Shown here one piece after another: positions 1 to 9,489 of a DNA stretch of 64,000 nt. The notes beneath the pieces were generated by a model, which worked only from the letters and a program-made list of their open reading frames with translations, did no database searches and had not been told where the DNA came from. The stretch lies in assembly GCF_041321095.1 (NCBI RefSeq), contig NZ_JBGGWE010000021.1, forward strand, positions 28,496 through 92,495, in the 5' to 3' direction. Every line of letters starts with the position of its first letter. The stretch's first letter is position 1. The stretch is from Fibrella arboris (GTDB lineage: Bacteria > Bacteroidota > Bacteroidia > Cytophagales > Spirosomataceae). Both the position numbers and the translations under genes were made by a program.

Positions 1-895
1 GCTGGGTACGTTGTGGCGCGGCCGGTTTGGTGATGACGGTTTCCTTGCGGAGTGTGGTGGCCGGTGTCTCTTGTGACTTCGCTGGTCGCGCAGGTACGTT
101 TGCCGTTTCCCTCCCTATTGCCTCACGGTTGGTGCGAGTAGCCTTTGCCGTTGTCTGCTTGACCGGTTCGTCGGGTTTGCTGGCTACGACTGGCCTTTTT
201 ACCGGTGTCGCCACTGGTCGGGTAACGGGTTTGTTCGATTTGACTTCGGTTGGAGGTGACAGGGTGGCTGCGTTGGTGACCGGTTCGTTTGTAAGTGCAT
301 CCTTGGCTGGTTCAGAGGCAGATGAAGGGGAAGATGCAGCACACAGGCCAGGCCAGAGGTCACAGCGATAGATGTACCCAGCGCAACTTATACCGATAGC
401 CAGACTGCCGATCAACACCGAAGTTGCCAACGAACGGGTAGAACGCCCAACCAGCTGTTCGCCAGCCGGCAGCAGGTTAACGGCGGGCAAGGCTATGCCA
501 AGTGTACGACCAGCCATTGGAATGCTGATCGTTTCGGCCGTTGCCGGCGATTCTACCGTTAAGATGGCTTGGTGCCGACCTGCCCGCTCAGGTGTGTAAC
601 GCAGGTGTATATAAGAGCCGGTTGGCTCTGGTTTGAAGGTCATGGCTTGTTTATAGGCCAATCGTTCTACGCCTGCTGCCACCTGAAACATGGATGACTC
701 ATCAACGGAAACGACAATGAGCGTATTGGGCTGGGGAGGCGTTATCTTCAACGTTAAATAACTCTCATCGCCTAATTCGGTATGGTCGAAAGTCAAGGCT
801 GAACTGCTCACCTGTAATCTTGACCCTGAGCTGGGTAAGCCCGCTTCTGTTGAGTGGCTGGCTATGTCTTTGGGCAAAGCACGGGGATTATTCAT
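1..895 (-). CDS. Membrane-anchored protein with Ig-like N-terminal domain (partial, cut by left edge)
   Basis: An open frame runs leftwards from the ATG at 895 to the window edge without a stop, about 298 codons. It begins MNNPRALPKDIASHS. Residues about 25-130 alternate in a beta-sandwich manner (RLQVSSSALTFDHTELGDES, then a segment ending ISIPMAGRTLG), like Ig-like or BACON-type domains. One hydrophobic segment follows at about 155-175 (SVLIGSLAIGISCAGYIY), then a long Pro/Thr/Lys/Ala-rich stretch such as a wall or periplasm linker. The C-terminus lies outside the window, so the function is unknown. The TM-plus-linker plan resembles the proteins at 52282 and 55187. It diverges from the GT61 gene across a 160-bp spacer. 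Confidence 0.75.
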   Translation of the reverse strand, partial: MNNPRALPKDIASHSTEAGLPSSGSRLQVSSSALTFDHTELGDESYLTLKITPPQPNTLIVVSVDESSMFQVAAGVERLAYKQAMTFKPEPTGSYIHLRYTPERAGRHQAILTVESPATAETISIPMAGRTLGIALPAVNLLPAGEQLVGRSTRSLATSVLIGSLAIGISCAGYIYRCDLWPGLCAASSPSSASEPAKDALTNEPVTNAATLSPPTEVKSNKPVTRPVATPVKRPVVASKPDEPVKQTTAKATRTNREAIGRETANVPARPAKSQETPATTLRKETVITKPAAPQRTQ

Positions 896-1055
896 CGCTT
901 ATCTACGTGTGTTAATGGTTGATGGTCTGAGGATCGGCCGGAAGTGAGGCAACGGGCCATTTTACTGTTTTTATACCAAATCCTCATTTTGAATCGAAAA
1001 AGATAGTCAAAGTAGTTCTAAGTACGTAGGTTAACTAGATATCAACACAAGAAGG

Positions 1056-2195
1056 ATGCCCACAATAACCGTCATTTCCAGACGACTTAAAGATCGCCTC
1101 AAACATTTTTCACCCGCCTTACTACAACTGGTCGGGTTAAAATTGCTGACGAAGGCGCAAACGGAAGCCTTGTTGCGTCCTTTTCAGGTTAGTAAGTCAA
1201 TTAAATCACCCATCACATTGAAGCGGGTGGTTGATGCTGCTACTCCTGAAAAAGAATTGTTTCATACTAAAGTAATCGAGACAGACCCGGATTTCGTTTG
1301 GGATTACCCAAACAACACCGGCCGTGCTTCCTTGCTCCGCAGTGGTAATCTGGCCATCAGTAAAGCGTTTCTGGATACAGATTTCGGCAATCAGGCCATA
1401 GTGACCGATCTCCTGAAACCAGACAAACGCACTACCGTTACTTATCCCGTCGTTATTGCGCCCTGGAGCCACTATTGGGGTACGTATTCTGATTTTCTGC
1501 TATTTGTTGTAGCTAAACTAGCCCGTATTAAAACCGTTTTGACACCCGCACAGTTCGATAAAGCTGTTGTTGCTTATCCACTGTCTAACACACCGTATGA
1601 AGCAGAGCTGTTAGGTATACTTGGCGTTGGGGCCGATCGGTTGATCGACAGCCGCCTGTACATAATCCAGTTTGAGCGGTGTATACTGGCCAACAACAGT
1701 AGTTGGTTCTATCCGGCTGCCGCTGATCTCCTGGCTTTAAGAAGCCTAATTGACAAACAGATCCCCTTTACAAGTACAAATACCACCCGACGGATTTACA
1801 TCAGCCGGAAGGCGCGGCGGAAAGTGAACAATGAAGAAGCACTGACCACGATGCTCCGTCGGCACGATTTTGACATCATTGACGATAAACCCCGGTCTGT
1901 ACGTGAGCAGATAGCGCTGTATAGGTCCGCCTCGTTCATCATCGGTCCGCATGGGGCTTCTTTCTCCAATATTCTCTGGTGTAGGCCAGGTACGCAGCTG
2001 TTTGAGCTATTTGCCCCGAACTACCGCCCCGAATACTTCCGTTATATGTCACAGGTGCTGGGCCTGCGGCACGCTGCCTACTGTTTAGGCCCACCCGCAG
2101 ACAGTCATTACACCTTCCTCGACGCTGATATCGACGTTTCGATCGACGAAGTTGAACGCGGCGTACTCGCCTTGCTGAGTCAGGCCGGCGCTTAA
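1056..2195 (+). CDS. Glycosyltransferase family 61 (DUF563-like) protein
   Basis: This 379-residue protein carries the C-terminal signature of GT61/capsular polysaccharide transferases. It has IIGPHGASFSNILW at about residues 295-308, followed by PGTQLFELF, and a preceding SVREQIALYRSASF segment. No signal peptide or membrane segment is evident, so it is probably a cytoplasmic transferase acting on a lipid-linked or nucleotide-sugar-derived acceptor. The ATG at 1056 follows an AGAAGG stretch and is taken as the start. It is the only plus-strand gene in the polysaccharide locus. It converges on the membrane glycosyltransferase at 2241-3887 and has its own upstream region, so it is probably expressed separately. 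The donor sugar cannot be read from the sequence. Confidence 0.85.
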   Translation: MPTITVISRRLKDRLKHFSPALLQLVGLKLLTKAQTEALLRPFQVSKSIKSPITLKRVVDAATPEKELFHTKVIETDPDFVWDYPNNTGRASLLRSGNLAISKAFLDTDFGNQAIVTDLLKPDKRTTVTYPVVIAPWSHYWGTYSDFLLFVVAKLARIKTVLTPAQFDKAVVAYPLSNTPYEAELLGILGVGADRLIDSRLYIIQFERCILANNSSWFYPAAADLLALRSLIDKQIPFTSTNTTRRIYISRKARRKVNNEEALTTMLRRHDFDIIDDKPRSVREQIALYRSASFIIGPHGASFSNILWCRPGTQLFELFAPNYRPEYFRYMSQVLGLRHAAYCLGPPADSHYTFLDADIDVSIDEVERGVLALLSQAGA

Positions 2196-2240
2196 CCGAT
2201 ACCCTTCGGTAAACGTCCACAACCGATCGGGCATGACCGC

Positions 2241-3887
2241 TTAAAACGAGCAGTCCAGAATTTTGTGTCCCGCTACGCCAGTCGGAATGATCTGGTGTAC
2301 TTTAACCTGACCACGGGCAATAAAGGCTTCTATCTGGTAACGACTGGCTTCGTCGACCACATAGAAGTGGTGATTAAAGTGAGCCGGATTGAACTGCCTG
2401 GGCCGGATCAGCCCACTTAGCCGATAATTGTCGGCTACGCCTTCCAGAATTTTATAATCGGTAGTCGACTCCAGCACATTGCGAGTATCGAGTGCCGTTG
2501 GCCAGTCGAGCAGGTAATAAATGGGTTGACGTGACTGATAGAATCGGATGGGTAAAAAATAATAGGCCGATTCGAGCAGAACCGGTTGACCAGGTTTCAG
2601 CTTGGCAATATCATGGCTGATAGCGCCGGAAAACAAAGGGATTTTCCGATTCTGATACGCAATGAAAAGGCCTATCAAGGCCAGAAAGCTCCCCAGGACA
2701 AGTGACCTCAGCAGGGGAGAAAAGGCAGGGAGCTTTATACGACTGGTAGACCAGGCTTGTGGAAAGACCCGGTCACGTAACCACCAGCCTGCATAAATGA
2801 GCTGGTAAAGCAGCAACAGGCTCGACGGCCAGAAGTACCGATTCAGGAACACCGACGTATGCACCAGCGACACCGCAAGGCCGAGAGAGAACGTGAACCC
2901 GATCAGAAAGCCAGCGAGAACATAAAAAGCAAACGCTGGATTAGCCAGGGCAGCCCGCCCATGCGTCCGCAACTGCGCACCCACAATCCAGCCGAAAAGA
3001 ACCGTGACCACCAGTACGCGCGCCACCATCAACAGGGGGTGTGCTACTTCCAGGTGGGCAGATACATTAGGGATTAAGTCGCCGATGGTTTTAAAAAACG
3101 TCAGAAACGTAGGGACCGGAATCCAGGAGTGTGGCACCCCCGATTGGGCCTGAATGCTGAACGACGGAAACCAGGTGATCAGCCAGACAAGCGCCATCAG
3201 CAGATGAACGCCCACGACGGGGAAGTAACGCATCTCTCTACGGCGAAACCAGTCGGTCAGCCACAGTAGCCCAAAAAAGGAGCCGGCCCCGGCTATATAG
3301 AACAGGGCCACATTGTGCGTGTAGAGGAACAGTATGCCAACAACCGCCAGCGCAACCAGCCAGCGCCTGTTGTGCGGGTGAAGCATCAGTTGATGCAGGG
3401 TAACAATATACCCCCAGCCGAGTAGCAGGTACAGACTATAAGTCCGAATCTGGGTCGAGAGCGTGTAGTTCAGGTACGTTAAGCTAAGGGCAATCAGAAT
3501 GACCAGAAAATTGATCACGGCTGTTCGGCTCCGCAACGTACCTGTAGTCTGCTGCACCGATGAATTCTGATCGAGCAGGCGGGTGGTGTACCGGAAAAAC
3601 CAGACCACCGTTCCCGCAAACAAAAGGATGGAAAGACTCTTTAAAAAAATGGAGTTCAAGCTGACGGCATGCCCGATCAGCCAGTACAAATTGATGAACA
3701 GCGGCGGATTGGCATCCATACCGCTCACTATGGCGCGATTGGCATGCGCCAGCGACGGATCAGACAGGAGGAGGTAACTCAGTACCTCATCCATCCAAAG
3801 ATGTTGATCCTTAAAGAATAACGATACAATCAGACTGCCGGTTAGGGTCAGCAGCATTGCTGCACTCAGCCGGTTGATAGTCAGCAT
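2241..3887 (-). CDS. Polytopic membrane glycosyltransferase, PMT/ArnT-like (GT39/GT83 type)
   Basis: A 548-residue protein with about ten or more hydrophobic helices and a C-terminal soluble part from about residue 420. Just after the first helix it has an acidic loop, WMDEVLSYLLL at about 31-41, where PMT-superfamily enzymes carry their catalytic Asp-Glu pair. These enzymes move sugars from polyprenyl-phosphate donors on the outer face of the inner membrane. The gene starts 2 bp after the stop of the beta-helix lipoprotein gene (3890-5356) and is the last gene of the minus-strand polysaccharide block. It may add a side sugar to the polymer or to a lipid. The family call is firm; the substrate is unknown. 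Confidence 0.75.
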   Translation of the reverse strand: MLTINRLSAAMLLTLTGSLIVSLFFKDQHLWMDEVLSYLLLSDPSLAHANRAIVSGMDANPPLFINLYWLIGHAVSLNSIFLKSLSILLFAGTVVWFFRYTTRLLDQNSSVQQTTGTLRSRTAVINFLVILIALSLTYLNYTLSTQIRTYSLYLLLGWGYIVTLHQLMLHPHNRRWLVALAVVGILFLYTHNVALFYIAGAGSFFGLLWLTDWFRRREMRYFPVVGVHLLMALVWLITWFPSFSIQAQSGVPHSWIPVPTFLTFFKTIGDLIPNVSAHLEVAHPLLMVARVLVVTVLFGWIVGAQLRTHGRAALANPAFAFYVLAGFLIGFTFSLGLAVSLVHTSVFLNRYFWPSSLLLLYQLIYAGWWLRDRVFPQAWSTSRIKLPAFSPLLRSLVLGSFLALIGLFIAYQNRKIPLFSGAISHDIAKLKPGQPVLLESAYYFLPIRFYQSRQPIYYLLDWPTALDTRNVLESTTDYKILEGVADNYRLSGLIRPRQFNPAHFNHHFYVVDEASRYQIEAFIARGQVKVHQIIPTGVAGHKILDCSF

Positions 3888-3889
3888 AG

Positions 3890-5356
3890 TTATTGAATGG
3901 GTTTGCCAGCTTCGTCAATGTTTGCGGTGAGCGAATAGGCTGCGCCGGAGACCGCATCGAAATAGACGCCGCCCGTTCCTTTACTGAAGCGATTGTTGGC
4001 CACGATCACGCCGGTCGCTTTTTCGCCATACGCCCTGAATGTAGCGACATTCTCGGTCGCCGGTTTGTTGGAAATGGTGTTGTCACGAAAGATATTGTTC
4101 GGTGCGTTGTCACAGATAATGGCATGCGTAGCACCACTGACAATGACGTTGCTCTCATACACGCCACCCGTGCTCGATATAGTGAGCAATTCCAAGCGGC
4201 CGGTCATCATCAGCGTGTTGTGGTTAAACTGCGCAGCGCCGGCATTGAACAGCTGAATGCCACCCGTAACCGTACCAACGGTCTGGTTTCCCACAATGAC
4301 CAGGCCCCCAACAACCAGTCCGTTGCCGCTTCCGTCGTTCGAGCCTTCAATGAATTTGTCGAAGGTGCCTTCAAACTTATTATTCAGAATGTTTACGTTT
4401 TTCGACGCACCTGCAATTTCGATCCCGTACAGGCTGCAATTCTTGATGTAGTTTTCAGACACTGTCAGGCCATCCAGAGGTCCCGACAGCGAGATACCAA
4501 ACGTACATTCGTGAATGGTGTTACCACTTACCGTGATGTTCTGGCCCGCGTAGACATTGAAGTTGTCGTGGTTAAACACCTCGAACGCCATCCGTTTTGC
4601 TCGAATGTCATTCTGGCGAAGCACAATATTCTTAGCCGTTTTACCCGCCTGTACTTTCAGCGTCAGGAAGTTCGTGCTGGCCTGGGCCGCCGCATCGCTA
4701 CTGCGGCAGTTCTGGATCGTGAAGTTATTTACTGTTGGCCCATCGATGGATATGACACCGTAACTGCCTTCGCCCGTAGCCGTCACCACCCAGTTGATCC
4801 CGTCGAGGGTTACGTTGTCCAGATCGGGTTTCGTATCAATCGGGTTGAAGAGCGAAACGTAGCTCTTGGGCAGGGTAATGGTCACTTTCCCCGGTGTACC
4901 ACGCAGACCCAGGTTGCTGCGCATGCGTACTTCCGTCCGTTGTGTGTACTGACCATCCGGGATGAACACGTCGCCAGTCGTTGCGTTAATGGCAACCTGC
5001 AATTCGGGACCGATATCATCGTCGGCGGGGAGAATATTGAACCAGCGGGCATTGGCGGCGCCAGTAAACTGCCGCTTGAACCGGCGACCCGTAGACGTGA
5101 CCAGCACAATGCCTGTGTTGTCTGCGGTGGTCCTGTCGGCCCGATCAAGTACAAAAAGCCCTTCCATACCCGGGTCGGTAAGGTAAATATTGGCTGGGAT
5201 GTCGGCCCGGTTGAAGGCACGTACCTGGGCCAGTGTAAGCGAATCAGTGGCTGTTTGCCGAATAAACGTATCTGGATCTACTTCAACCTGCTTACAGTTG
5301 ACTAGTATTATCGCCAGCATAAAGGCACTGGCGGTGATTAATTGTATCGATTTCAT
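3890..5356 (-). CDS. Right-handed parallel beta-helix lipoprotein
   Basis: A 488-residue protein with a lipoprotein signal peptide whose lipobox reads ILVNC (Cys about residue 21), so it should be anchored in a membrane facing the periplasm or cell surface. From about residue 110 it has GDVFIPDGQYTQRTEVRMRS, then many repeated short strands with Asn ladders (for example NITVSGNTIHECTFGISL and LTVSENYIKNCSLYGIEI). This is the pattern of pectate-lyase-like right-handed beta-helices. Such proteins in polysaccharide loci are often lyases, epimerases or acetyl/sulfate-modifying partners, but no catalytic residues can be assigned. Its position, tightly packed ahead of the PMT-like gene, suggests a role in polymer modification or retention. 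Confidence 0.8.
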   Translation of the reverse strand: MKSIQLITASAFMLAIILVNCKQVEVDPDTFIRQTATDSLTLAQVRAFNRADIPANIYLTDPGMEGLFVLDRADRTTADNTGIVLVTSTGRRFKRQFTGAANARWFNILPADDDIGPELQVAINATTGDVFIPDGQYTQRTEVRMRSNLGLRGTPGKVTITLPKSYVSLFNPIDTKPDLDNVTLDGINWVVTATGEGSYGVISIDGPTVNNFTIQNCRSSDAAAQASTNFLTLKVQAGKTAKNIVLRQNDIRAKRMAFEVFNHDNFNVYAGQNITVSGNTIHECTFGISLSGPLDGLTVSENYIKNCSLYGIEIAGASKNVNILNNKFEGTFDKFIEGSNDGSGNGLVVGGLVIVGNQTVGTVTGGIQLFNAGAAQFNHNTLMMTGRLELLTISSTGGVYESNVIVSGATHAIICDNAPNNIFRDNTISNKPATENVATFRAYGEKATGVIVANNRFSKGTGGVYFDAVSGAAYSLTANIDEAGKPIQ

Positions 5357-5372
5357 AAGTGAGTTGAGAAAG

Positions 5373-5470
5373 AATGTCCAATGGAGGCTACCTAAGAAGT
5401 AATGCCTTCGTCGGGTTGCGATACGGTTCCTGACGGAGTCTTTGGCCTTACGCTGCCTTCATGGGACATT
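5373..5470. repeat. Intergenic imperfect palindrome
   Basis: Arms at about 5373-5397 and 5446-5470 are inverted copies, about 19 of 25 matching, beginning AATGTCC and ending GGACATT. The element fills the spacer between the glycosyltransferase at 5473 and the beta-helix lipoprotein gene. Its right arm contains CGCTGCC, close to the core seen in the better-defined elements at 39-64 kb. There is no T-tract, so a terminator role is not supported. Confidence 0.4.
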
Positions 5471-5472
5471 AA

Positions 5473-6369
5473 TCATCGAATGCCTGCATACGTTTTCAAC
5501 CGGTTATAAATCCGGGTAATGGGGCTATACCGTTGTATTGTTTTACGGTGATAATAGTCGGTGGGCTGGGCCACTTCGGGAAATGTGAACGTTCGCTGCT
5601 GGCCAGCATCAAGCTGGGTTTTGTACCGATTAAAAATGTCGGTATGGGTAGCACCTGGCCCAAAACCAATGTTTTGCACTTTAGAGCTAGTTGGGTAAAC
5701 GGTGAGGCCACCCGCTTTGAAACGGCTATAGCAGAACCGGATATCCCAGGCGTCGATGGCGCCTTCCATCTGGTGCCGGAGCATACGACTCAGATCAGAT
5801 CCACCGCTGTTGAATGCCTTTTGCCGCACCGAATCGTTTTTAAACTGGTCATAATCAGCTACAGTCCAGTCGATCGATTGCCAGCGATCGGCCCACGTTG
5901 CCCATCCCCAGGGACTATGCCGGGGAACAAAGTAGGCATCGTCGGTATAGCCCGGTGGTTTGGCAAACGGGAATGTGTAGCCGGCTACAGAGTAAACACG
6001 CTTATTTTTCGCATAGTGTTGCAGCGCCTGATTCATATAGTCCAGGAAATTGGGCGCCGTAATCAGATCATCTTCCACAATGATCGCCGACGGGTGCTGC
6101 TTCAGCACCGTTGTAATGCCCTGAATGATGGAGTCGGCACAGCCAATATTCGACTCCGCATAATTCCGGTGAATGGTTTTGAACCCGCTGATCCGGGCAA
6201 TCAGCGCCTTTACTTCGTTGACACCAGCTTCGTCGGCCGGTTTTTTGGGGGCGTCAACAAAGACGTATAACTCGCTTTCGGGAGCCAGGTAATTTGCTTC
6301 CAGCGCTTTAATCGTCTGGCGGAGTTCATCGGGCCGTTTGTAGGCAAAAAGAATGACCGGTGCGTTCAT
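5473..6369 (-). CDS. Glycosyltransferase (GT-A fold, GNT-I/GT2-like)
   Basis: About 298 residues. The N-terminus MNAPVILFAYKRPDELRQTI is typical of GT-A nucleotide-sugar transferases, and SAIIVEDDLITAPNFLDYMN at about residues 97-116 gives the DXD-like EDD motif. HSPWGWATWADRW follows at about 153-165, a segment common in sugar transferases of this group. The frame stays open 13 codons upstream to 6408, but the conserved start of the fold is at the ATG at 6369, which I prefer. It belongs to the minus-strand polysaccharide block, separated from its upstream neighbour by about 90 bp. The sugar specificity is unknown. Confidence 0.8.
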   Translation of the reverse strand: MNAPVILFAYKRPDELRQTIKALEANYLAPESELYVFVDAPKKPADEAGVNEVKALIARISGFKTIHRNYAESNIGCADSIIQGITTVLKQHPSAIIVEDDLITAPNFLDYMNQALQHYAKNKRVYSVAGYTFPFAKPPGYTDDAYFVPRHSPWGWATWADRWQSIDWTVADYDQFKNDSVRQKAFNSGGSDLSRMLRHQMEGAIDAWDIRFCYSRFKAGGLTVYPTSSKVQNIGFGPGATHTDIFNRYKTQLDAGQQRTFTFPEVAQPTDYYHRKTIQRYSPITRIYNRLKTYAGIR

Positions 6370-6460
6370 CGTGTTGAGGAGTTGTAAACCAGCGTACCTG
6401 CACGGCAACCCAGTAAAGGGCTGTGGCCAGGTACGTTACGAATGGGTAGATATCGATCGA

Positions 6461-7264
6461 TTATAACGGGTTGCTTCCCGACAGAGCCGTTCGCTGGCCG
6501 CCCATCAACTGGCGACCCAGATGCCAGACATACAGGGCGTTGGTGGTAGCGTAGCGACGGAACAGCCGACGTGGTTCAAGAGCCAGGCGAAATACCCACT
6601 CCAGCCCCATGCTACGTACCCAGGCCGGCGCCCGTTTGTGTTCGCCTGTCAGAATAGGAAGGGCACCGCCGATGCCAAGCATCACAGCCGGGATTCGCCC
6701 GCGCATACGGCCCATCCAGAGCTCCTGTTTAGGACAACCCAGCGCCACAAAAATTAACCGGGCACCCGACTGCACAATCTGCGCTACCTCGGCTTCTTCT
6801 TCAGCCGGCGTTAACGGACGAAAGGGTGGTGAGATCAACCCGGCAATCTGAAGGCCGGGGAAACGCGTATGGCAAACGGCCGCCGCCTCCTGCAGGCGTT
6901 CGGTCGTTGACCCGTAAAAAAGCACGGGAATATGCTCCTCGGCAGCCCGTTCAAGCAGCGCGGGCATCATGTCCATACCCGCTACCCGCTCCTGGTTGTA
7001 GCCGTACATCCGATTCACCGCCCAGAGAAGGGGGACACCATCGGCCAGCACCCAGTCAGCACTGTTCACCGCCTGAGCCAGTTCAGGTTTTTGTTGAGCT
7101 TCAACCACCATGTGGGCATTAGGGAAACAGACAGTTTGCGACTCTCCCTGATGCGCCGACGCAATGATGGCTTCCTTCACGTCTGAAAACGTTCCGGGCG
7201 TAACGCCTATACTGACCACCCGTGCGCGCGGCAGGGGAGTCGTTTCAGATGAATATAGTTTCAT
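6461..7264 (-). CDS. WecG/TagA/CpsF family glycosyltransferase (GT26)
   Basis: A 267-residue protein covering the whole family domain. Visible motifs include VCFPNAHMVVEAQQ, SADWVLADGVPLLWA (the D-G-V active-site region), RVAGMDMMPALLERA, FYGSTTERLQEA, and the hallmark VALGCPKQELWM. GT26 enzymes transfer a sugar (ManNAc, ManNAcA or Glc) to a polyprenyl-diphosphate-linked acceptor on the cytoplasmic membrane face, usually as the second sugar in repeat-unit assembly. The C-terminal RLALEPRRLFRRY segment is the membrane-associating tail typical of TagA. It is transcribed with the rest of the polysaccharide block. Confidence 0.92.
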   Translation of the reverse strand: MKLYSSETTPLPRARVVSIGVTPGTFSDVKEAIIASAHQGESQTVCFPNAHMVVEAQQKPELAQAVNSADWVLADGVPLLWAVNRMYGYNQERVAGMDMMPALLERAAEEHIPVLFYGSTTERLQEAAAVCHTRFPGLQIAGLISPPFRPLTPAEEEAEVAQIVQSGARLIFVALGCPKQELWMGRMRGRIPAVMLGIGGALPILTGEHKRAPAWVRSMGLEWVFRLALEPRRLFRRYATTNALYVWHLGRQLMGGQRTALSGSNPL

Positions 7265-7342
7265 ATTGTTGAGGTTGACTTATCAACAGGACAAACCGGA
7301 TAAAAACTCCTGTCGGCCGTTTATTTTAACCTGACCAACAGG

Positions 7343-8602
7343 CTATTCGGCCGCGCTGACCAGCGGCTTCTGCCTTATAAGCGAGGGATAAAGCCGGTCG
7401 GTGAACCTGTTTATCTTTTCATCCCATACCTGCCGTTTGGCAAAAGCATACGCCCGGCGGCCCATCTCCAGCCGCTCAACAGGATTGTAGTAGAGCCGTT
7501 CAATGGCCGCAGCCAGGTCATTCAAAACCTGCTCATCGGACTCGACAGGTACTTTGATTCCGTTTGTTCCGTCGACCATTTCCGATTGGCCGTGAATGGC
7601 CAGCGTAATAACAGGCATCGAATTGGCCATTGCCTCGGTCACCTGCGTGGGGCCAGAATCGCGCAGGCTGGTGAACAGAAAAATGTCTGATTTCTGGTAG
7701 TATTGCAGCACTTCATCGTACGATACATGCCCTACCCAGTCTACCCGGTCGGTTACGTTATATTTTGTCAGGTACGTTGGCACCTCTTCAGCCATTTCGC
7801 CCTGGCCGCCCACAATCGTCAGGCGGATAGGCAGTGAGGGATTGACCCGGCCGAACGCACGAATGGTCAGCTCAAGTGCTTTACGAGGCAGCAGGCGACC
7901 CACCCACAGCAGCTTCAGCACAGGCGGATTAGCGGCGCGTTCTATTGGTTGCTGCGGCAAAAAGTCAGAGCCTATACCTGAATCGAGCATGAGCTCCATC
8001 GGCTTTTTCCCGCGATAGGCACGCGCCAGTTGCAGCGAATCCGTATTAGAAATCAGCACCTGATCGGCCTGGCGCATGGTGCGGTAAAACCCCGGATTGA
8101 GCCGTTGAAGTAGCCAGCTGACCGCATCCCGCATCAACTCCCGCGAATAATACTTGCCCAGGTAATGCTTCATTACTTTAGGTACGCGCTGGCCACCACC
8201 CGCCGGCCCGAAGATGAACGGTTTGCCTACCCGATACATGAAACTGCCGAGTTGCAGGCTGCTGTAAGTGACGTGGTGAACCAGATCGAAATCCGTCTGC
8301 TGATCCAGGGTGCGGGCCAGCCTGGCGGCTTTCCACTGCCAGTAGATATAATGCACATACAAACCCACCAGATTACCATAAGCCCGGTCGAGCCAGGCGG
8401 GCACGCCCACGTAATGAACCGTTAGGTTGGGGAATTGGCCGCTGGCCAGTTCGGGCTCTATGGCTTCCCGAAACTCTTCCCGCGTAATGCAATGCGTACG
8501 CACGCCCCGTTGACTAAGCAGCGTAGAATAATGCCAGCCATTTCCTTCTTCTGATCCACGGTTTGGCAAACAGGCATATGCCGATAGTAGAATGGTCAGC
8601 AT
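7343..8602 (-). CDS. Glycosyltransferase family 4 protein
   Basis: 419 residues with a GT-B architecture. The N-terminal Rossmann half begins MLTILLSAYACLPNRGSEEG. The C-terminal donor-binding half has LLWVGRLLPRKALELTIRAF at about 228-247 and the E-x7-E-like region DSGPTQVTEAMANSMPVITL at about 322-341. It is a close paralogue of the gene at 14277-15569: both start with SAYAC and SEEGNGWHYS and share FIFGPAGGGQ/FIFGPIGGGQ. The two probably arose by duplication inside the locus and may add related sugars. It starts 5 bp after the GT2 gene at 8608-9489 ends. Confidence 0.9.
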   Translation of the reverse strand: MLTILLSAYACLPNRGSEEGNGWHYSTLLSQRGVRTHCITREEFREAIEPELASGQFPNLTVHYVGVPAWLDRAYGNLVGLYVHYIYWQWKAARLARTLDQQTDFDLVHHVTYSSLQLGSFMYRVGKPFIFGPAGGGQRVPKVMKHYLGKYYSRELMRDAVSWLLQRLNPGFYRTMRQADQVLISNTDSLQLARAYRGKKPMELMLDSGIGSDFLPQQPIERAANPPVLKLLWVGRLLPRKALELTIRAFGRVNPSLPIRLTIVGGQGEMAEEVPTYLTKYNVTDRVDWVGHVSYDEVLQYYQKSDIFLFTSLRDSGPTQVTEAMANSMPVITLAIHGQSEMVDGTNGIKVPVESDEQVLNDLAAAIERLYYNPVERLEMGRRAYAFAKRQVWDEKINRFTDRLYPSLIRQKPLVSAAE

Positions 8603-8607
8603 AGGGA

Positions 8608-9489
8608 CTATACGGGTTGAAATTTACGACGAAGGAATCCTCCACAAATGCGCGCCACGTCGAGCAAAAAATACAGCAACTTGGTTTTTGAATGAACCAT
8701 AGCGAAGTGATAGCGGACTGTCAGGTTCGTCGGCGATCGAATCGAGGTAAAGCTTTTGATGAAGTCTGACCAGCCGGGCTTTTGAACCAGGAAAATACCC
8801 GTTGCTTTGACATACTCGCCTACTACGCTCTTGGTGCTGATCAGCAAGGGATAACCCGCTTTGTGAGCCCGCACCGAGAACTCGACATCGGCCATGTAGT
8901 GGGCAAACCGGGCTGAGTCATACAGGCCAATTTTCTGAAAAACTTCCATCGGAATCAACGTACCCCGCCCCGGTAGTGAGTCGGTCTCGATGGCGTCGGC
9001 ATGGTTGCGCAGTTTTGCATAGCTGCGGTCATAATCATCGGCAATGTGGTGGCCACCTGCCAGCACCAGGTTCATTTTTGTGCCCGCAAACTCCAGCTTC
9101 TCAGGCTCGTCAACGTCAACGCTCGGAGAGCCAACGATGCAGGGGAAATGTTTCATCTCCGTGTCGAGCAGCGTTTGCAGGTAATCGGGTTTTACCTCTG
9201 TATCGTCGTTTAGCGTCAGCAGAAAATCATCGGCCGCGGGAGAGGCCCCCACCAGTTCCTGCACCTTGCGGATACCGACGTTGGTCGCTTCGGTCCACCA
9301 CAGGTTACCATCGCCCTGCAAAACGATAGCGTCCGGAAATTCCTGCCGGATCATTTCGCCGGTACCATCTGTTGAGCCATCGTCAACAACGATCTCACGG
9401 TGGTGTGGGTACGTTTGCGCCGCCAGACAAGCCAGGCAGCGGCGAGTCAGTTCACGGCGATTATGAACGGGAATAACGACGTAAATCAT
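8608..9489 (-). CDS. Glycosyltransferase family 2 protein
   Basis: A 293-residue single-domain GT-A enzyme. It has VVIPVHNRRELTRRCLACLA at the N-terminus, VVDDGSTDGTGEMI at about 35-48 for nucleotide binding, LTLNDDTEVKPDYL at about 90-103 as the metal-binding DXD region, and an acceptor loop GRGTLIPMEVFQKIGLYD at about 176-193 followed by MADVEFSVRAHKAGY. Its start codon overlaps the stop of the upstream polymerase gene by 4 bp (ATGA type), which indicates translational coupling. It is part of the exopolysaccharide assembly line; the sugar is unknown. Confidence 0.9.
   Translation of the reverse strand: MIYVVIPVHNRRELTRRCLACLAAQTYPHHREIVVDDGSTDGTGEMIRQEFPDAIVLQGDGNLWWTEATNVGIRKVQELVGASPAADDFLLTLNDDTEVKPDYLQTLLDTEMKHFPCIVGSPSVDVDEPEKLEFAGTKMNLVLAGGHHIADDYDRSYAKLRNHADAIETDSLPGRGTLIPMEVFQKIGLYDSARFAHYMADVEFSVRAHKAGYPLLISTKSVVGEYVKATGIFLVQKPGWSDFIKSFTSIRSPTNLTVRYHFAMVHSKTKLLYFLLDVARICGGFLRRKFQPV

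Noticed and set aside
3893..5305. Long plus-strand open frame (470 codons) opposite the beta-helix lipoprotein
   Set aside because: It is antisense to a gene with a clear lipobox and beta-helix repeats, lacks a recognisable domain, and is Arg/Val-rich as expected for a shadow frame.
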